Positions 45,654 to 54,448 of a stretch of 64,000 nucleotides of DNA are shown in pieces (positions within the stretch are counted from its first letter, which is position 1; every line of letters starts with the position of its first letter). The translations under genes and the position numbers were made by a program. The notes beneath the pieces are model-generated. The model saw nothing but the letters and a program-made list of their open reading frames with translations. It did no database searches and was not told the origin of the DNA. Where the stretch lies: NCBI GenBank assembly GCA_031277685.1, contig JAITLV010000333.1, positions 1 through 64,000 on the forward strand. Direction: 5' to 3'. The DNA comes from Sphingobacterium sp. GTDB lineage: Bacteria; Bacteroidota; Bacteroidia; Sphingobacteriales; Sphingobacteriaceae.

Positions 45654-46064
45654 TTATTCACTTTCTTTATCCCACCAGTCGGAAGCCTGTAAATCATCTA
45701 TTTCACGACGATCTTTCTTCGTGGGACGCCCCGTTCCACGATCACGTTTAAGCACAGGTGCATGAAACATGGATTTGTAGCCTACCGTATCTTCCACTGG
45801 TGTTTGATCTTCATAAAACTGAACCGCTGTTTTTGCATCAACCCTACGTTCGAGGAGACCAATTACTTTAACGACTTTCTTTTCTATTCCTTTCTGAATA
45901 TTATAGACGTCGCCGATTTTAACCTCATACGAAGGCTTAATATTCTGACCATTCAACTTGACCCGTCCCGCTTTACACGCTTCAGTTGCCAAAGTTCGAG
46001 TCTTAAACAGTCTTATCGACCATAAATATTTATCAATTCTCAATTTTTCTGATGCTGCAGCCAT
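45654..46064 (-). CDS. S4-domain RNA-binding protein, Hsp15-like
   Basis: A 136-residue protein with an N-terminal S4 domain (LRIDKYLWSIRLFKTRTLATEACKAGRVKLNG in parts, residues about 7-55), which binds RNA, and a basic tail (KRDRGTGRPTKKDRREIDD). This matches Hsp15-type proteins that rescue stalled 50S subunits. It is monocistronic; a -7 box 4 nt before the ATG points to a leaderless mRNA. Confidence 0.9.
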   Translation of the reverse strand: MAAASEKLRIDKYLWSIRLFKTRTLATEACKAGRVKLNGQNIKPSYEVKIGDVYNIQKGIEKKVVKVIGLLERRVDAKTAVQFYEDQTPVEDTVGYKSMFHAPVLKRDRGTGRPTKKDRREIDDLQASDWWDKESE

Positions 46065-46068
46065 AGTA

Positions 46069-46076
46069 CAAAAATA
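46069..46076 (-). promoter_or_regulatory. -7 box of the S4 gene (leaderless candidate)
   Basis: TATTTTTG on the minus strand, exact match, then TACT and the ATG. Confidence 0.45.
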
Positions 46077-46162
46077 GTTATATTAGCAGATTATGGTGGT
46101 ATTCCTACCTAAAATTAACATATTTCCCCAATGAATATTTTCTTCATGACTGGGGAGAGAAC

Positions 46163-46192
46163 GATAAAGTTGCTTTTAAATGCAACTTTATC
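46163..46192. promoter_or_regulatory. perfect palindrome at the dapD promoter, operator candidate
   Basis: GATAAAGTTGC (46163-46173), 8-nt spacer TTTTAAAT, and the exact reverse complement (46182-46192). It covers the -33 element and touches the -7 box at 46193. The position between divergent genes makes a terminator unlikely and a protein-binding site likely. Confidence 0.55.
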
Positions 46193-46200
46193 TAAGTTTG
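46170..46200 (+). promoter_or_regulatory. consensus promoter of dapD
   Basis: TTG (46170-46172), 20 nt, TAAGTTTG (46193-46200). The leader would be about 34 nt. Confidence 0.6.
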
Positions 46201-46240
46201 TACATCAAAATAAACAAATTCAAATAAGCAAACAAATAAT

Positions 46241-47059
46241 ATGGTAGAGCCACTTAAAAAACTGATTGAGGAAGCTTGGGAAGATAGACAATTATTAGAG
46301 TATAAAGAATATACAGAAGCAATTCGTACGGTAATCATGAAGTTGGACAGCGGCGAGATCCGTGTAGCCGAAATGATCGGTACAAGATGGCATGTCAATG
46401 ACTGGATCAAGAAAGCTGTTATCTTATATTTTCCAATTAATGATATGCGTGAAATGACGGCTGGTCCTTTTGTATTCCACGATAAAATGAAGCTAAAAAC
46501 AGATTACAAACACACTGGTGTTCGTGTTGTTCCTGGTGCTTCTGCTCGTTTGGGTGCATATCTAGCGAAAGGGGTGATCATGATGCCTTCTTATGTCAAT
46601 ATCGGTGCTTATGTTGATGAAGGTACCATGGTAGATACCTGGGCAACAGTTGGTTCTTGTGCTCAAATCGGTAAACATGTACACCTCAGTGGTGGCGTAG
46701 GGATCGGTGGTGTACTTGAGCCTGTTCAAGCTGCTCCAGTTATCATCGAAGACAATGTATTCATCGGATCAAGGGCGATCGTTGTTGAAGGAATTCGTGT
46801 CGAAAAGGAAGCTGTACTAGGCGCTAATGTTGTCTTAACTGCGTCAACAAAAATCATTGATGTTACCGGACCTGAACCTGTAGAATATAAAGGTTATGTT
46901 CCCGCTCGTTCAGTTGTGATCCCAGGATCCTATACCAAAAAATTTGCAGCTGGTGAGTATCAAGTTCCTTGCGCTCTGATCATTGGTCAACGTAAAGAGT
47001 CTACAGATAAGAAAACTTCATTAAATGATGCTTTACGTGAGCATAACGTAGCTGTATAA
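46241..47059 (+). CDS. dapD: tetrahydrodipicolinate N-succinyltransferase
   Basis: A 272-residue enzyme of lysine and meso-diaminopimelate synthesis. It has an N-terminal helical domain (about 1-95) and a hexapeptide beta-helix (VNIGAYVDEGTMVDTWATVG, HLSGGVGIGGVLEPVQAAPV, VFIGSRAIVVEGIRV). The block RWHVNDWIKKAVILYF is typical. It heads an operon with tsaC, a DUF4920 gene and folP (gaps 29, 17 and 53 bp). Confidence 0.95.
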   Translation: MVEPLKKLIEEAWEDRQLLEYKEYTEAIRTVIMKLDSGEIRVAEMIGTRWHVNDWIKKAVILYFPINDMREMTAGPFVFHDKMKLKTDYKHTGVRVVPGASARLGAYLAKGVIMMPSYVNIGAYVDEGTMVDTWATVGSCAQIGKHVHLSGGVGIGGVLEPVQAAPVIIEDNVFIGSRAIVVEGIRVEKEAVLGANVVLTASTKIIDVTGPEPVEYKGYVPARSVVIPGSYTKKFAAGEYQVPCALIIGQRKESTDKKTSLNDALREHNVAV

Positions 47060-47088
47060 ATTCAAATCTAGCATTAAAAAAATAAAAA

Positions 47089-47667
47089 ATGAGTGCATTC
47101 GTGGATCGTGAAGATCTGAATAGGTCGTTGGAAACGCTGAAAGCAGGTGGTCTAATCTTATATCCGACAGATACAATTTGGGGGATAGGATGTGATGCGA
47201 CTAATCCTGAAGCAGTAGAGAAAGTCTTTCAATTGAAAGGAAGAGATAAATCCAAAAGTCTAATCGTCCTCTTACATAACGACAACCAATTGGCAAGCTA
47301 TGTAAACGAAATCCCGGATGTTGCTTATCAACTTATTGAATATACAGACAAGCCATTGACAATTGTGTATTCGAATGCCAAAAATATCGCGCCAAATGCT
47401 ATCGCTGAGGACGGATCAATTGGCATTCGAATTGTCAAACATCCTTTTTGCGAACAGCTTCTACAACGCTTCCGCAAGCCTATTATCTCCACTTCTGCCA
47501 ATATCAGTGGCGACCCAACAGCAAAAGATTTTGACGAAATAACGGATCAGATCAAAGCAGGTGTGGACTACGTTGTTGAATATGATAGACAGGTGAAAAC
47601 TGACGGCAAATCGTCTACGATCATGAAACTTGATCCGAGCGGTAAATTTGAATTTATTCGAAAGTAG
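47089..47667 (+). CDS. tsaC: L-threonylcarbamoyladenylate synthase (YrdC/Sua5 family)
   Basis: A 192-residue enzyme for the first step of tRNA t6A synthesis. The core motifs are ILYPTDTIWGIGCDATNPEA, KGRDKSKSLIVLL (basic nucleotide-binding residues) and ISTSANISGDPTA. It lacks the Sua5 C-terminal domain, so it is the short TsaC form. Second in the dapD operon; its pathway partner tsaE is elsewhere in this window. Confidence 0.93.
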   Translation: MSAFVDREDLNRSLETLKAGGLILYPTDTIWGIGCDATNPEAVEKVFQLKGRDKSKSLIVLLHNDNQLASYVNEIPDVAYQLIEYTDKPLTIVYSNAKNIAPNAIAEDGSIGIRIVKHPFCEQLLQRFRKPIISTSANISGDPTAKDFDEITDQIKAGVDYVVEYDRQVKTDGKSSTIMKLDPSGKFEFIRK

Positions 47668-47684
47668 TAGAATATTATATACAG

Positions 47685-48164
47685 ATGAAAAAGATCATTT
47701 TATTCTTTGCATTGGCAATTGCTATCAATACGCAGCTACACGCACAAAAAAAGGAGATTCCTTCCGCAAAGCCAGGGGTGAAATATGGAAAGGAAATTCA
47801 GGCAAACAAGGCGATTTCTGTTGCTAAACTCGAAAAAGAATTAAGCAACAAGCATACTTTTACAGGCAAAGTTGAAGGTAAAGTTGTTGAAGTTTGTAAA
47901 AAGAAGGGCTGTTTCATGACCTTACAACGTGATGGCGAAGAACCGATTATGGTACGCTTTAAAGATTACGGTTTCTTTATGCCAGCAGATATCATTGGCA
48001 AAACGGTTGTTGTCGAAGGTATAGCCAAGAAGAAGGAGACTTCAGTAGCCACATTGCAACATACGGCAAAAGATCTCGGGAAATCTCAATCTGAAATAAA
48101 TCAGATTACGCAGCCAAAAAATGACATTAATATCGTCGCCGACGGCGTTCTTGTTGTCAAATAA
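47685..48164 (+). CDS. secreted DUF4920-type protein
   Basis: A 159-residue protein with a signal peptide (MKKIILFFALAIAINTQLHA). The mature part is a small beta domain like an OB fold with a Cys pair in VVEVCKKKGCFMTLQ, followed by MVRFKDYGFFMPADIIGK. This is the DUF4920 pattern; the Cys-x4-Cys might bind a metal or be redox active (inference). Third in the dapD-folP operon. Function unknown. Confidence 0.75.
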   Translation: MKKIILFFALAIAINTQLHAQKKEIPSAKPGVKYGKEIQANKAISVAKLEKELSNKHTFTGKVEGKVVEVCKKKGCFMTLQRDGEEPIMVRFKDYGFFMPADIIGKTVVVEGIAKKKETSVATLQHTAKDLGKSQSEINQITQPKNDINIVADGVLVVK

Positions 48165-48217
48165 ACAGTTAGTATTATCGTTATACTCTCCTCGATAGTG
48201 GAGAACAATTTATTCCG

Positions 48218-49057
48218 ATGAAAAAATTCCAGATAGCAACGGCTCCATCTATCCTTGTCGGTGGAAAACTAATAACATTTGAGAAACCTGTCATCATGGG
48301 GATACTCAATGTTACCCCCGATTCTTTCTATGATGGTGGAGATAACACAACAGTTGAAAAAGCACTGGAAAAAGCACAAAATCTTTTACAGGAGGGTGCT
48401 CAGATTCTGGATATCGGCGCTTATTCTTCCCGTCCGGGAGCTCCATTAATCTCTTCCCAGGAAGAAATGGACAGAGCACTTCCTCCCATAAAAGCAATCA
48501 GAAATGCTTTTCCAGAAGCCATCTTATCTATAGATACCTTTCGGGCAGATGTCGCTGCCGAAGCTATTGACGCCGGTGTACATATCATCAATGATGTATC
48601 AGGAGGTACACTTGATGAGGAAATGTTTGCAACAGTAGCCAAATATCAAGTACCTTATATCCTCATGCATATGCGTGGTACTCCCGAAGATATGCAACAG
48701 CAGACCGAATATTCCGATATTGTGACAGATGTTGCTACCTTTTTAGGAGCAGCTGTAGCTCAGTTAAGGGATCTGGGGGTAAAGGATATTATCCTTGATC
48801 CAGGGTTTGGTTTCGCAAAAACAATCGATCAAAATTACGAATTATTATACCGCATCAACGAGCTTCACTATTTCGGTCTCCCTATTTTGGGTGGCATATC
48901 ACGTAAATCCATGATTTATAAAAAATTAGGTATTACAGCACAAGAAGCTCTCAACGGTACAACTGCATTGAACACTTTACTCCTGGAAAGAGGAGTTCAA
49001 ATACTACGTGTCCATGATGTAGCAGCAGCAAAACAGCTCGTTGATCTTTTCTATTAG
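48218..49057 (+). CDS. folP: dihydropteroate synthase
   Basis: A 279-residue folate enzyme (TIM barrel) that joins p-aminobenzoate to the pterin. The signatures are IMGILNVTPDSFYDGGDN, ILDIGAYSSRPGAP, LSIDTFRADVAAEA, INDVSGG, LMHMRGTPEDMQ, DPGFGFAKT and GGISRKSMI. Last of the dapD operon and convergent with the MbnH-like gene 49 bp away. Confidence 0.95.
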   Translation: MKKFQIATAPSILVGGKLITFEKPVIMGILNVTPDSFYDGGDNTTVEKALEKAQNLLQEGAQILDIGAYSSRPGAPLISSQEEMDRALPPIKAIRNAFPEAILSIDTFRADVAAEAIDAGVHIINDVSGGTLDEEMFATVAKYQVPYILMHMRGTPEDMQQQTEYSDIVTDVATFLGAAVAQLRDLGVKDIILDPGFGFAKTIDQNYELLYRINELHYFGLPILGGISRKSMIYKKLGITAQEALNGTTALNTLLLERGVQILRVHDVAAAKQLVDLFY

Positions 49058-49105
49058 GGAATTGTATATACTACTATATAAACCTTATTTCAGATATACC
49101 AGCAT

Positions 49106-50128
49106 TTACTGTTCAATAAATGCTTGGTCACTTAGTGTTTCTATAAAAGCGATAATAGCTAATTTTTCCGGCTCTGTTAGCGGTATGCGATTGCCATTTT
49201 TCGTTAGAATAGGATCGAGGTTTTCTGCATCCTGCACTCCTTTATCGAAATAATCCAAAACAGATCTTAAAGTTGGGAATTGTCCAAAACTTCCATAAGG
49301 CGCAGTATAGGCTGCATTTCTTAAAGAAGGTACACGAAAAGCCATCTGATCTTCAGGACGCCCAGTAACCCGACCACGACCTACCTCCTCCGGATTTGGA
49401 TTCATTGGAAAACCCACATTTCTAAAACTCTGATCAGTAAATAGCGCCGTACTATGGCAACTTGCACATTTATTTTTGAACGTTACATAGCCCATTTCTT
49501 CTATCGCTGTAAATTGCTCGCCTTCATTTCTTTTTACCCGATCATATTTACTGTTGGCGGAGATCAAAGTATATTCGTATTGGGCGATACTACGATAAAT
49601 TCGATCAGCCGTTATACCTGAATCACCAAATACCTTCTTAAATAAATTTTTGTAATCAGCATCAACACTAATTTTGTCGATCACCTCCAGAATAGATGAG
49701 TTCATTTCTTCATGTGTTATAATCGGAACGAGGGGTTGCTTTTCCAGCTGCAAGATATTTCCATCCCAATTATAAAACTTCATAAATGCCATATTTTGAA
49801 CAGCCGGGGTATTGCGAAGTCCCACCCGATCATAAATTCCGACGGCCTGTTGTCTTCCATCGGAGAAAGCTAGGGCAGGGTTATGGCAACTCGCACAAGA
49901 AATGGTATTATTTCCACTAAACCTCTTTTCATGAAATAATTTCTGTCCCAATTCAACACCATATTTTGTTGGTCTATTTTCTGCTACAGCGTTATTCAAT
50001 GCTGGAAACCCAGCTGGTATCTTCAAGGAAATTTCAGGATTTTCCGTTTGCATTGATTCGTTCATATCCTTTTTGCTACAGGATAGTACAATCAATAACA
50101 CACCTAACACACAGATTACTGTTTTCAT
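49106..50128 (-). CDS. diheme cytochrome c peroxidase/MauG family lipoprotein, MbnH-like
   Basis: A 340-residue exported diheme protein. It has a lipobox (IVLSC, C17) and two heme motifs, C78-x2-C81-H82 (ISCASCHNPALAF) and C211-x2-C214-H215 (NKCASCHSTALF). The family block FRVPSLRNAAYTAPYGSFGQF is present. The copper-protein partner MbnP is the next gene upstream, so I read this as MbnH-like: MbnH proteins oxidise a Trp in MbnP. Classic peroxidase activity cannot be excluded. A terminator-like structure lies between the two genes. Confidence 0.85.
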   Translation of the reverse strand: MKTVICVLGVLLIVLSCSKKDMNESMQTENPEISLKIPAGFPALNNAVAENRPTKYGVELGQKLFHEKRFSGNNTISCASCHNPALAFSDGRQQAVGIYDRVGLRNTPAVQNMAFMKFYNWDGNILQLEKQPLVPIITHEEMNSSILEVIDKISVDADYKNLFKKVFGDSGITADRIYRSIAQYEYTLISANSKYDRVKRNEGEQFTAIEEMGYVTFKNKCASCHSTALFTDQSFRNVGFPMNPNPEEVGRGRVTGRPEDQMAFRVPSLRNAAYTAPYGSFGQFPTLRSVLDYFDKGVQDAENLDPILTKNGNRIPLTEPEKLAIIAFIETLSDQAFIEQ

Positions 50129-50218
50129 TAGAATAAATGATTTTGCAATGAGAGTAGGACAATTATGTCGCTGTTATTTTATATCAACTAACAAAGGGTT
50201 GTCAGCTTTTATCTAAAA

Positions 50219-50290
50219 ACAAGGCCACTACAAACGTACTCAGCGTTTCAGTTTTCGAATGCTTTTAACGTTCCAATGGCCTTGTCATTA
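50219..50290 (-). terminator. large hairpin with U-tract between the MbnP- and MbnH-like genes
   Basis: On the minus strand, ACAAGGCCATT (from 50285) pairs with AGTGGCCTTGT (to 50219) over 11 bp with one G-U pair; the inner 45 nt hold further pairing (AACGT / ACGTT). It is followed by TTTTTAG. It could be a terminator or an attenuator. Confidence 0.6.
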
Positions 50291-50303
50291 ATTTATATTT
50301 CCT

Positions 50304-51170
50304 TTAATTATTTTCGACACGTTCGATTGAGAACATTCCGGTTTTATCGTCTTTACCCTCACCACCAATATTATTCACAAATACCTGCATAGCGTCCATA
50401 CTACTGTGGAGACTTGGTGTAATTGCATTTTTCGATGTTAGGATTACTTTCGTTTTTCCACTTAATAGCTTATCAAAGTCTGCTTTGATCGTGATCTTAG
50501 GCGAATTGGCCCCTACCAAAGCCGTAGCTGTTAGATCTAATGTGATATCACGATAAGCATCTACGCCCTGCGTATATGTTTCAGGTTTACCACCTTCTCC
50601 GTTCAAGGTACTACCTGTATGGACCTGAAATGCCTTATTGTCGCTTGCATAAAACCCTTCAATCTTGGTAAAGCGGTATCCAGTCGCCCATTGCCACATC
50701 ATATCGGTATCATTAGCTCCTGCCGCAGCATAAAATACTGGAAATCGGACCTGATCCAGCATATTGATTTCTTGCTTCACCCCTAATCCAAATTTAAGTT
50801 GACGGTATTCCCCTACCGGGATATTGGTCAATAGGTAGTCTAGGCTTGCCGGTTTCGCCTGATTTACGACAGTAGCACCTTTATCCAAGTCATTTACATT
50901 GTAAGGGATCTCCGTTCCATCTACTTTTACAAGCCGAATATTACTGACAACATACTTGAGTTCCGAAAGATGGTGCACCTGATCCTCTGCTGATGTGTTA
51001 ACTGTTGCGTCAGTAGAAGTTGCTCCGCCAAGGACAATGCTGTTATTTTTAAATGTATTGTTAAAATGTAAACTGATATTGTTAGCGACAGGTTTGTCAT
51101 CGCTTTTGCTACAGGAAATCATGAAGAATGAAACAGCAGATAAAATTAAATAGTTCGTTATTTTTTTCAT
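50304..51170 (-). CDS. MbnP-like copper-binding lipoprotein
   Basis: A 288-residue lipoprotein (lipobox FMISC, C20). The sequence fits the MbnP-like family: HFNNTFKNNSIVLGG, HHLSELKYVVSNIRLVKVDG, TNIPVGEYRQLKFGLGV, then MMWQWATGYRFTKIEGFY (W149, W151) and FQVHTG (H174). In MbnP-type proteins a Trp is converted to kynurenine and, with His, builds a copper site; here W149 or W151 and H174 are candidates. It lies 30 bp after the TonB receptor gene, in one operon. Confidence 0.8.
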   Translation of the reverse strand: MKKITNYLILSAVSFFMISCSKSDDKPVANNISLHFNNTFKNNSIVLGGATSTDATVNTSAEDQVHHLSELKYVVSNIRLVKVDGTEIPYNVNDLDKGATVVNQAKPASLDYLLTNIPVGEYRQLKFGLGVKQEINMLDQVRFPVFYAAAGANDTDMMWQWATGYRFTKIEGFYASDNKAFQVHTGSTLNGEGGKPETYTQGVDAYRDITLDLTATALVGANSPKITIKADFDKLLSGKTKVILTSKNAITPSLHSSMDAMQVFVNNIGGEGKDDKTGMFSIERVENN

Positions 51171-51200
51171 TGTATGTGTTATTTAAATGTGATTGATTTT

Positions 51201-53189
51201 TTAAAAATTGACTTTTAGGGAGGTAAAAATATTCCGTCCCATCCGGGGAATATTTCCCCAATCTGCATAGGTACTATAATACGCATTGAGTAGATTCTCG
51301 GCGCCAACCTGAAAGACAGATTTGAACTTGCCTAGATTGAACGTATAATCAGCAGACAGATTCCATATTTTATAGGCAGCCGTTTGATCTTCACCGTACT
51401 CAGGGCTGTAACTTGTCTGTGCGAAATCTCCGTTTAATGAAGTTCGCAGGCCAATGTTTTTATACCCATAATGCAACGATGTTTGATAACTTAAAGGACG
51501 TATAAAAGGGAGATTCCCGCCCGCATTATCCCTTCCTCTTGCATAGGTCAGCACTGCCTTCCAATGCAGGTTATCCAGGATTTCATAGTTCACGTTAATC
51601 GCTGTATTAAACAACGTGGCATGATCCAAAGAGGTGTACCCCTTTACACCAACGGATTGATAATTCATTGGGCTTCCTAGACTCAAAATCCGCCCAATAA
51701 TGTAATTGTTGATGTAGAAGTAATTAAGTTTTGCCGCGATACTTAGCTTTTCAGTCTTGAACCCAACGCTGGCGTTGACTTCATAAGAAATCTCATTCTT
51801 TAGATCAGGGTTGCCGATATAATCGTAACGGTCAAAGCTATTATAAATATAATAGCCATAGGCTTCCGAAACGGAAGGTGCACGATGTCCAAGCCCTGTT
51901 CCGACAGAAATATCAAACTGATTTAAATTTAGCTCGTAACTGGCATGTAGGCTTGGAAGCCACCTATTCTTCTTTTGTGGCGCTCCCGGATGAAAAATCC
52001 AGTTAAATTCCACGTATTTGGAATAATTGTAATTCCAGCCTAACGAACCACCCAGATTTACTTTACTCTGATCTGAAATTTCCCAGGAATTATTCATCGC
52101 AATACTTGCAAAACGAGTTGTTACCCAAGGCCAGCTGTAGGCAAACATTGTCTGTTTGGAACGATCCTGCGGGTACATGCGCATTTCTGCAATAGAAAGA
52201 TTGTCATATGCATTTACCTGTACCTCGGATGAATACCGTTCCCGCTTTAAATTTATTTTTGACACCAATCCATACGTTGTACTCCATCCTGGCATATCCA
52301 TATGCACCAAATTCTCAGGACGCGTTGTATCATCCATATAGTGCTCAACAGCGTTGAAATAAACTTTGGTATCCCACACTTTTACTAGACCTTCCTCAAA
52401 CAATTGCTTATAGGATGCAGAGGTAATAATCGCCCGTGACAACCAAAGATCCATGGGCAAGGCTGGGAAGCCAACATCTTTTGCACGGTCAAATAGGGCA
52501 TCTACCCGAACCGCAGAAAGTGCACTAGTTTTATAAGCTAAGCCCAATGAGGCATTGAGTTTATTATATTGAGAATGCAGTACTTCCCTGTCCTTTCCGT
52601 CAAAATAGTTACCCGCTTTACGAAAGGCAATGCTACCATCAGCAACAAATTTGTCTGTTGAATAGAATAGATTACCAAGGTTAAACGTTTGTTTATTGTT
52701 AAATTCGAAGCCAGTCTGATATGCACCACCTATTTTTTGCTGCAGACCAAAAGGCGTGCTTCTTCTTTTAAGGTCTACGCTTCCTGCGACAGTAGCACCA
52801 TGCATATTTCCTTCCTGCCCAGATTTGATATCAATGGAAGCAAGGTTATTGCTCTCCACATAGGACGTTATGGGATCCATTTTATCTGTACAAGCACCAA
52901 AAATATGCATACCGTCAATGGTGATTGTCGAACGTTCAGTACTCATATTGTTCAGCAAGGGCTCCCATGCATAGGCTCCCCGTTTGATAAAGCTGATATT
53001 GTCTGATGAGGCCAAGTATTCGTCAACCGAGACGGCCATTTTCATGTCGCTTTCAATCTTTCGCTTAATTGCGGCTTCCACATTGACTTCTGCTAAACGT
53101 CTCGTCGTGTCTCTTTTTTCTGCCGTACTTTGCCCTTTTACATCCAATCCAAGAGAAAGAATAAAAAGGACAATACTTATTTTCTTCAT
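51201..53189 (-). CDS. TonB-dependent copper receptor, OprC/NosA-like
   Basis: A 662-residue outer-membrane receptor with a signal peptide (about 1-19). The plug contains FIKRGAYAWEPLLNNM and the block IDGMHIFGACTDKMDPITSY (C100, M104), which resembles the copper-binding plug motif of OprC/NosA receptors, and GNMHGATVAGSVDLKRR. The barrel ends NIFTSLKVNF with a terminal Phe. The neighbouring genes, MbnP-like, MbnH-like and YtkA-like, also point to copper. It starts 5 nt after the YtkA-like gene. Confidence 0.88.
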   Translation of the reverse strand: MKKISIVLFILSLGLDVKGQSTAEKRDTTRRLAEVNVEAAIKRKIESDMKMAVSVDEYLASSDNISFIKRGAYAWEPLLNNMSTERSTITIDGMHIFGACTDKMDPITSYVESNNLASIDIKSGQEGNMHGATVAGSVDLKRRSTPFGLQQKIGGAYQTGFEFNNKQTFNLGNLFYSTDKFVADGSIAFRKAGNYFDGKDREVLHSQYNKLNASLGLAYKTSALSAVRVDALFDRAKDVGFPALPMDLWLSRAIITSASYKQLFEEGLVKVWDTKVYFNAVEHYMDDTTRPENLVHMDMPGWSTTYGLVSKINLKRERYSSEVQVNAYDNLSIAEMRMYPQDRSKQTMFAYSWPWVTTRFASIAMNNSWEISDQSKVNLGGSLGWNYNYSKYVEFNWIFHPGAPQKKNRWLPSLHASYELNLNQFDISVGTGLGHRAPSVSEAYGYYIYNSFDRYDYIGNPDLKNEISYEVNASVGFKTEKLSIAAKLNYFYINNYIIGRILSLGSPMNYQSVGVKGYTSLDHATLFNTAINVNYEILDNLHWKAVLTYARGRDNAGGNLPFIRPLSYQTSLHYGYKNIGLRTSLNGDFAQTSYSPEYGEDQTAAYKIWNLSADYTFNLGKFKSVFQVGAENLLNAYYSTYADWGNIPRMGRNIFTSLKVNF

Positions 53190-53194
53190 AGCGT

Positions 53195-54139
53195 TTAGAA
53201 TAGAATATCGAGATGCAATTCACTTTTAAGCCCTTCCACTCCCGGCGTGAAATCCTTTGGAACTTCGGTACCGCGAATTACTTTTCCGTCCGGCCCCAAC
53301 AGGATGAAATTTAATGTCCAATTTCCGGTCATGGTATAATTCACAACACCATGATATAAACCATCCGCCGCTTGTACTAGATCTTTATTATTGGGTGAAG
53401 AGTGATTGCCCATGGATGGTTCGGGCATACGTGGATCTAATTTGAGTGTATAGTTTTCAACTTTCGAATAGGAAAATTGAGATTGATCTGAGAAGTTTAT
53501 TGGTGAAGATTCAAGCGGTCTATTCAATTTATAGATGCCTGCGACCAATTTGTTCTCTGCAACACCTGGTTTCTGTGGCGAAATCAATGCTATCACATAT
53601 TGCTCATCGTCCTTCCCCGTGAACATAGTCATATTTAGATTTCTATTCGTTTGTTGCCTTACCAATACATCCTTTACCACTGAAAAAGTTTGAGTACCAA
53701 TAGTAAAGTTGATATAGAGCGTCCAGGTACCCTCTGTACCACTTTCGTCGGTAAAAACCGTATATCCGGAAAAATATTTATCCGCTGATTTGAAACTGAA
53801 ATTATATTGGTGTGGGCATGAGCTTTTTTCTCCAGTGGCAACAGTCTTTATTGGCAGAAATGTAACATTGGACACTTCCACGGGAGTATTTGTTTGTGTG
53901 TTCTCTACGCGCACGCGGATATCATTATAGCCGCGATACAATGCTCCATTCAGTGCTTCTATACGGACCGTATAACCCGAACTAACAATATTCGCAACTT
54001 CCTTAAATTCGACCTGTTCCTCGACCACACTTCCCCGTTCTGCTTGATAGTCCGTTTTTCCTTTTGTACATGACCCGAGAAATACGCACATTGTGACGAC
54101 ATAAAAACCTATTGTTTTTATCAATAAACTTACCTTCAT
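53195..54139 (-). CDS. YtkA-like lipoprotein of the copper locus
   Basis: A 314-residue lipoprotein (lipobox FLGSC, C24) with two similar beta domains. The first (about 55-160) has YTVRIEALNGALYRGYNDIRV and SSCPHQYNFSF; the second (about 200-310) ends in the YtkA/FixH-like pattern DPRMPEPSMGNHSSPNN ... YHGVVNYTMTGNWTLNFILL. Met, His and Cys residues in MPEPSMGNH and SCPH are candidates for copper ligands. It heads the receptor-MbnP transcript; hairpin repeat copy B lies about 150 bp upstream. Confidence 0.7.
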   Translation of the reverse strand: MKVSLLIKTIGFYVVTMCVFLGSCTKGKTDYQAERGSVVEEQVEFKEVANIVSSGYTVRIEALNGALYRGYNDIRVRVENTQTNTPVEVSNVTFLPIKTVATGEKSSCPHQYNFSFKSADKYFSGYTVFTDESGTEGTWTLYINFTIGTQTFSVVKDVLVRQQTNRNLNMTMFTGKDDEQYVIALISPQKPGVAENKLVAGIYKLNRPLESSPINFSDQSQFSYSKVENYTLKLDPRMPEPSMGNHSSPNNKDLVQAADGLYHGVVNYTMTGNWTLNFILLGPDGKVIRGTEVPKDFTPGVEGLKSELHLDILF

Positions 54140-54448
54140 AAAAATACCATCTTAGCTTAATTAACAGAAGGAGCATTTTAGCACGGGAACAAGCATAGTC
54201 AGAAGATGACACCTGAAACCCATTATCTAAAAACCCGACAACCTGTTCAAATAAAATTTTTCATCCGCCTAGATTTTTTATTCAGTAGTAATGAAGCGAT
54301 CAGATCTATTCGCCAGTAATAGGATAGAATAAATCATGATGGTTTCATCGGAATAAATTATCTTTTATAGCCGACAAAGCGATCATGAGCAATGATTTGC
54401 TGCTATTAGCAAGTCAAATACATGTCATGAAGATTTCTAAAAATGGAA
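54140..54448. other. 309-bp intergenic region with the hairpin repeat
   Basis: Between the CxGxC gene and the YtkA-like gene, both on the minus strand. It holds repeat copy B (54291-54348) and, at 54376-54387, a fragment (AAGCGATCATGA) resembling its left arm. No gene or clear consensus promoter seen. Confidence 0.6.
54291..54348. repeat. hairpin repeat, copy B
   Basis: Left arm 54291-54311 (ATGAAGCGATCAGATCTATTC, one base different from copy A), 15-nt loop, right arm 54327-54348, identical to the copy A right arm over its 22 nt. Arms pair imperfectly with each other. Loops differ between the copies while arms are kept, which suggests that the paired structure or the arm sequence matters. 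Confidence 0.75.

Noticed and set aside
49101..49124. Hairpin AGCATTTA / TAAATGCT as terminator between folP and the MbnH-like gene
   Set aside because: The stem is only 8 bp and AT-rich, includes the MbnH stop codon, and has no U-tract.
54140..54448. Cobalamin or other riboswitch before the TonB receptor operon
   Set aside because: None of the conserved B12-box or similar motifs are present; only the hairpin repeat is seen.
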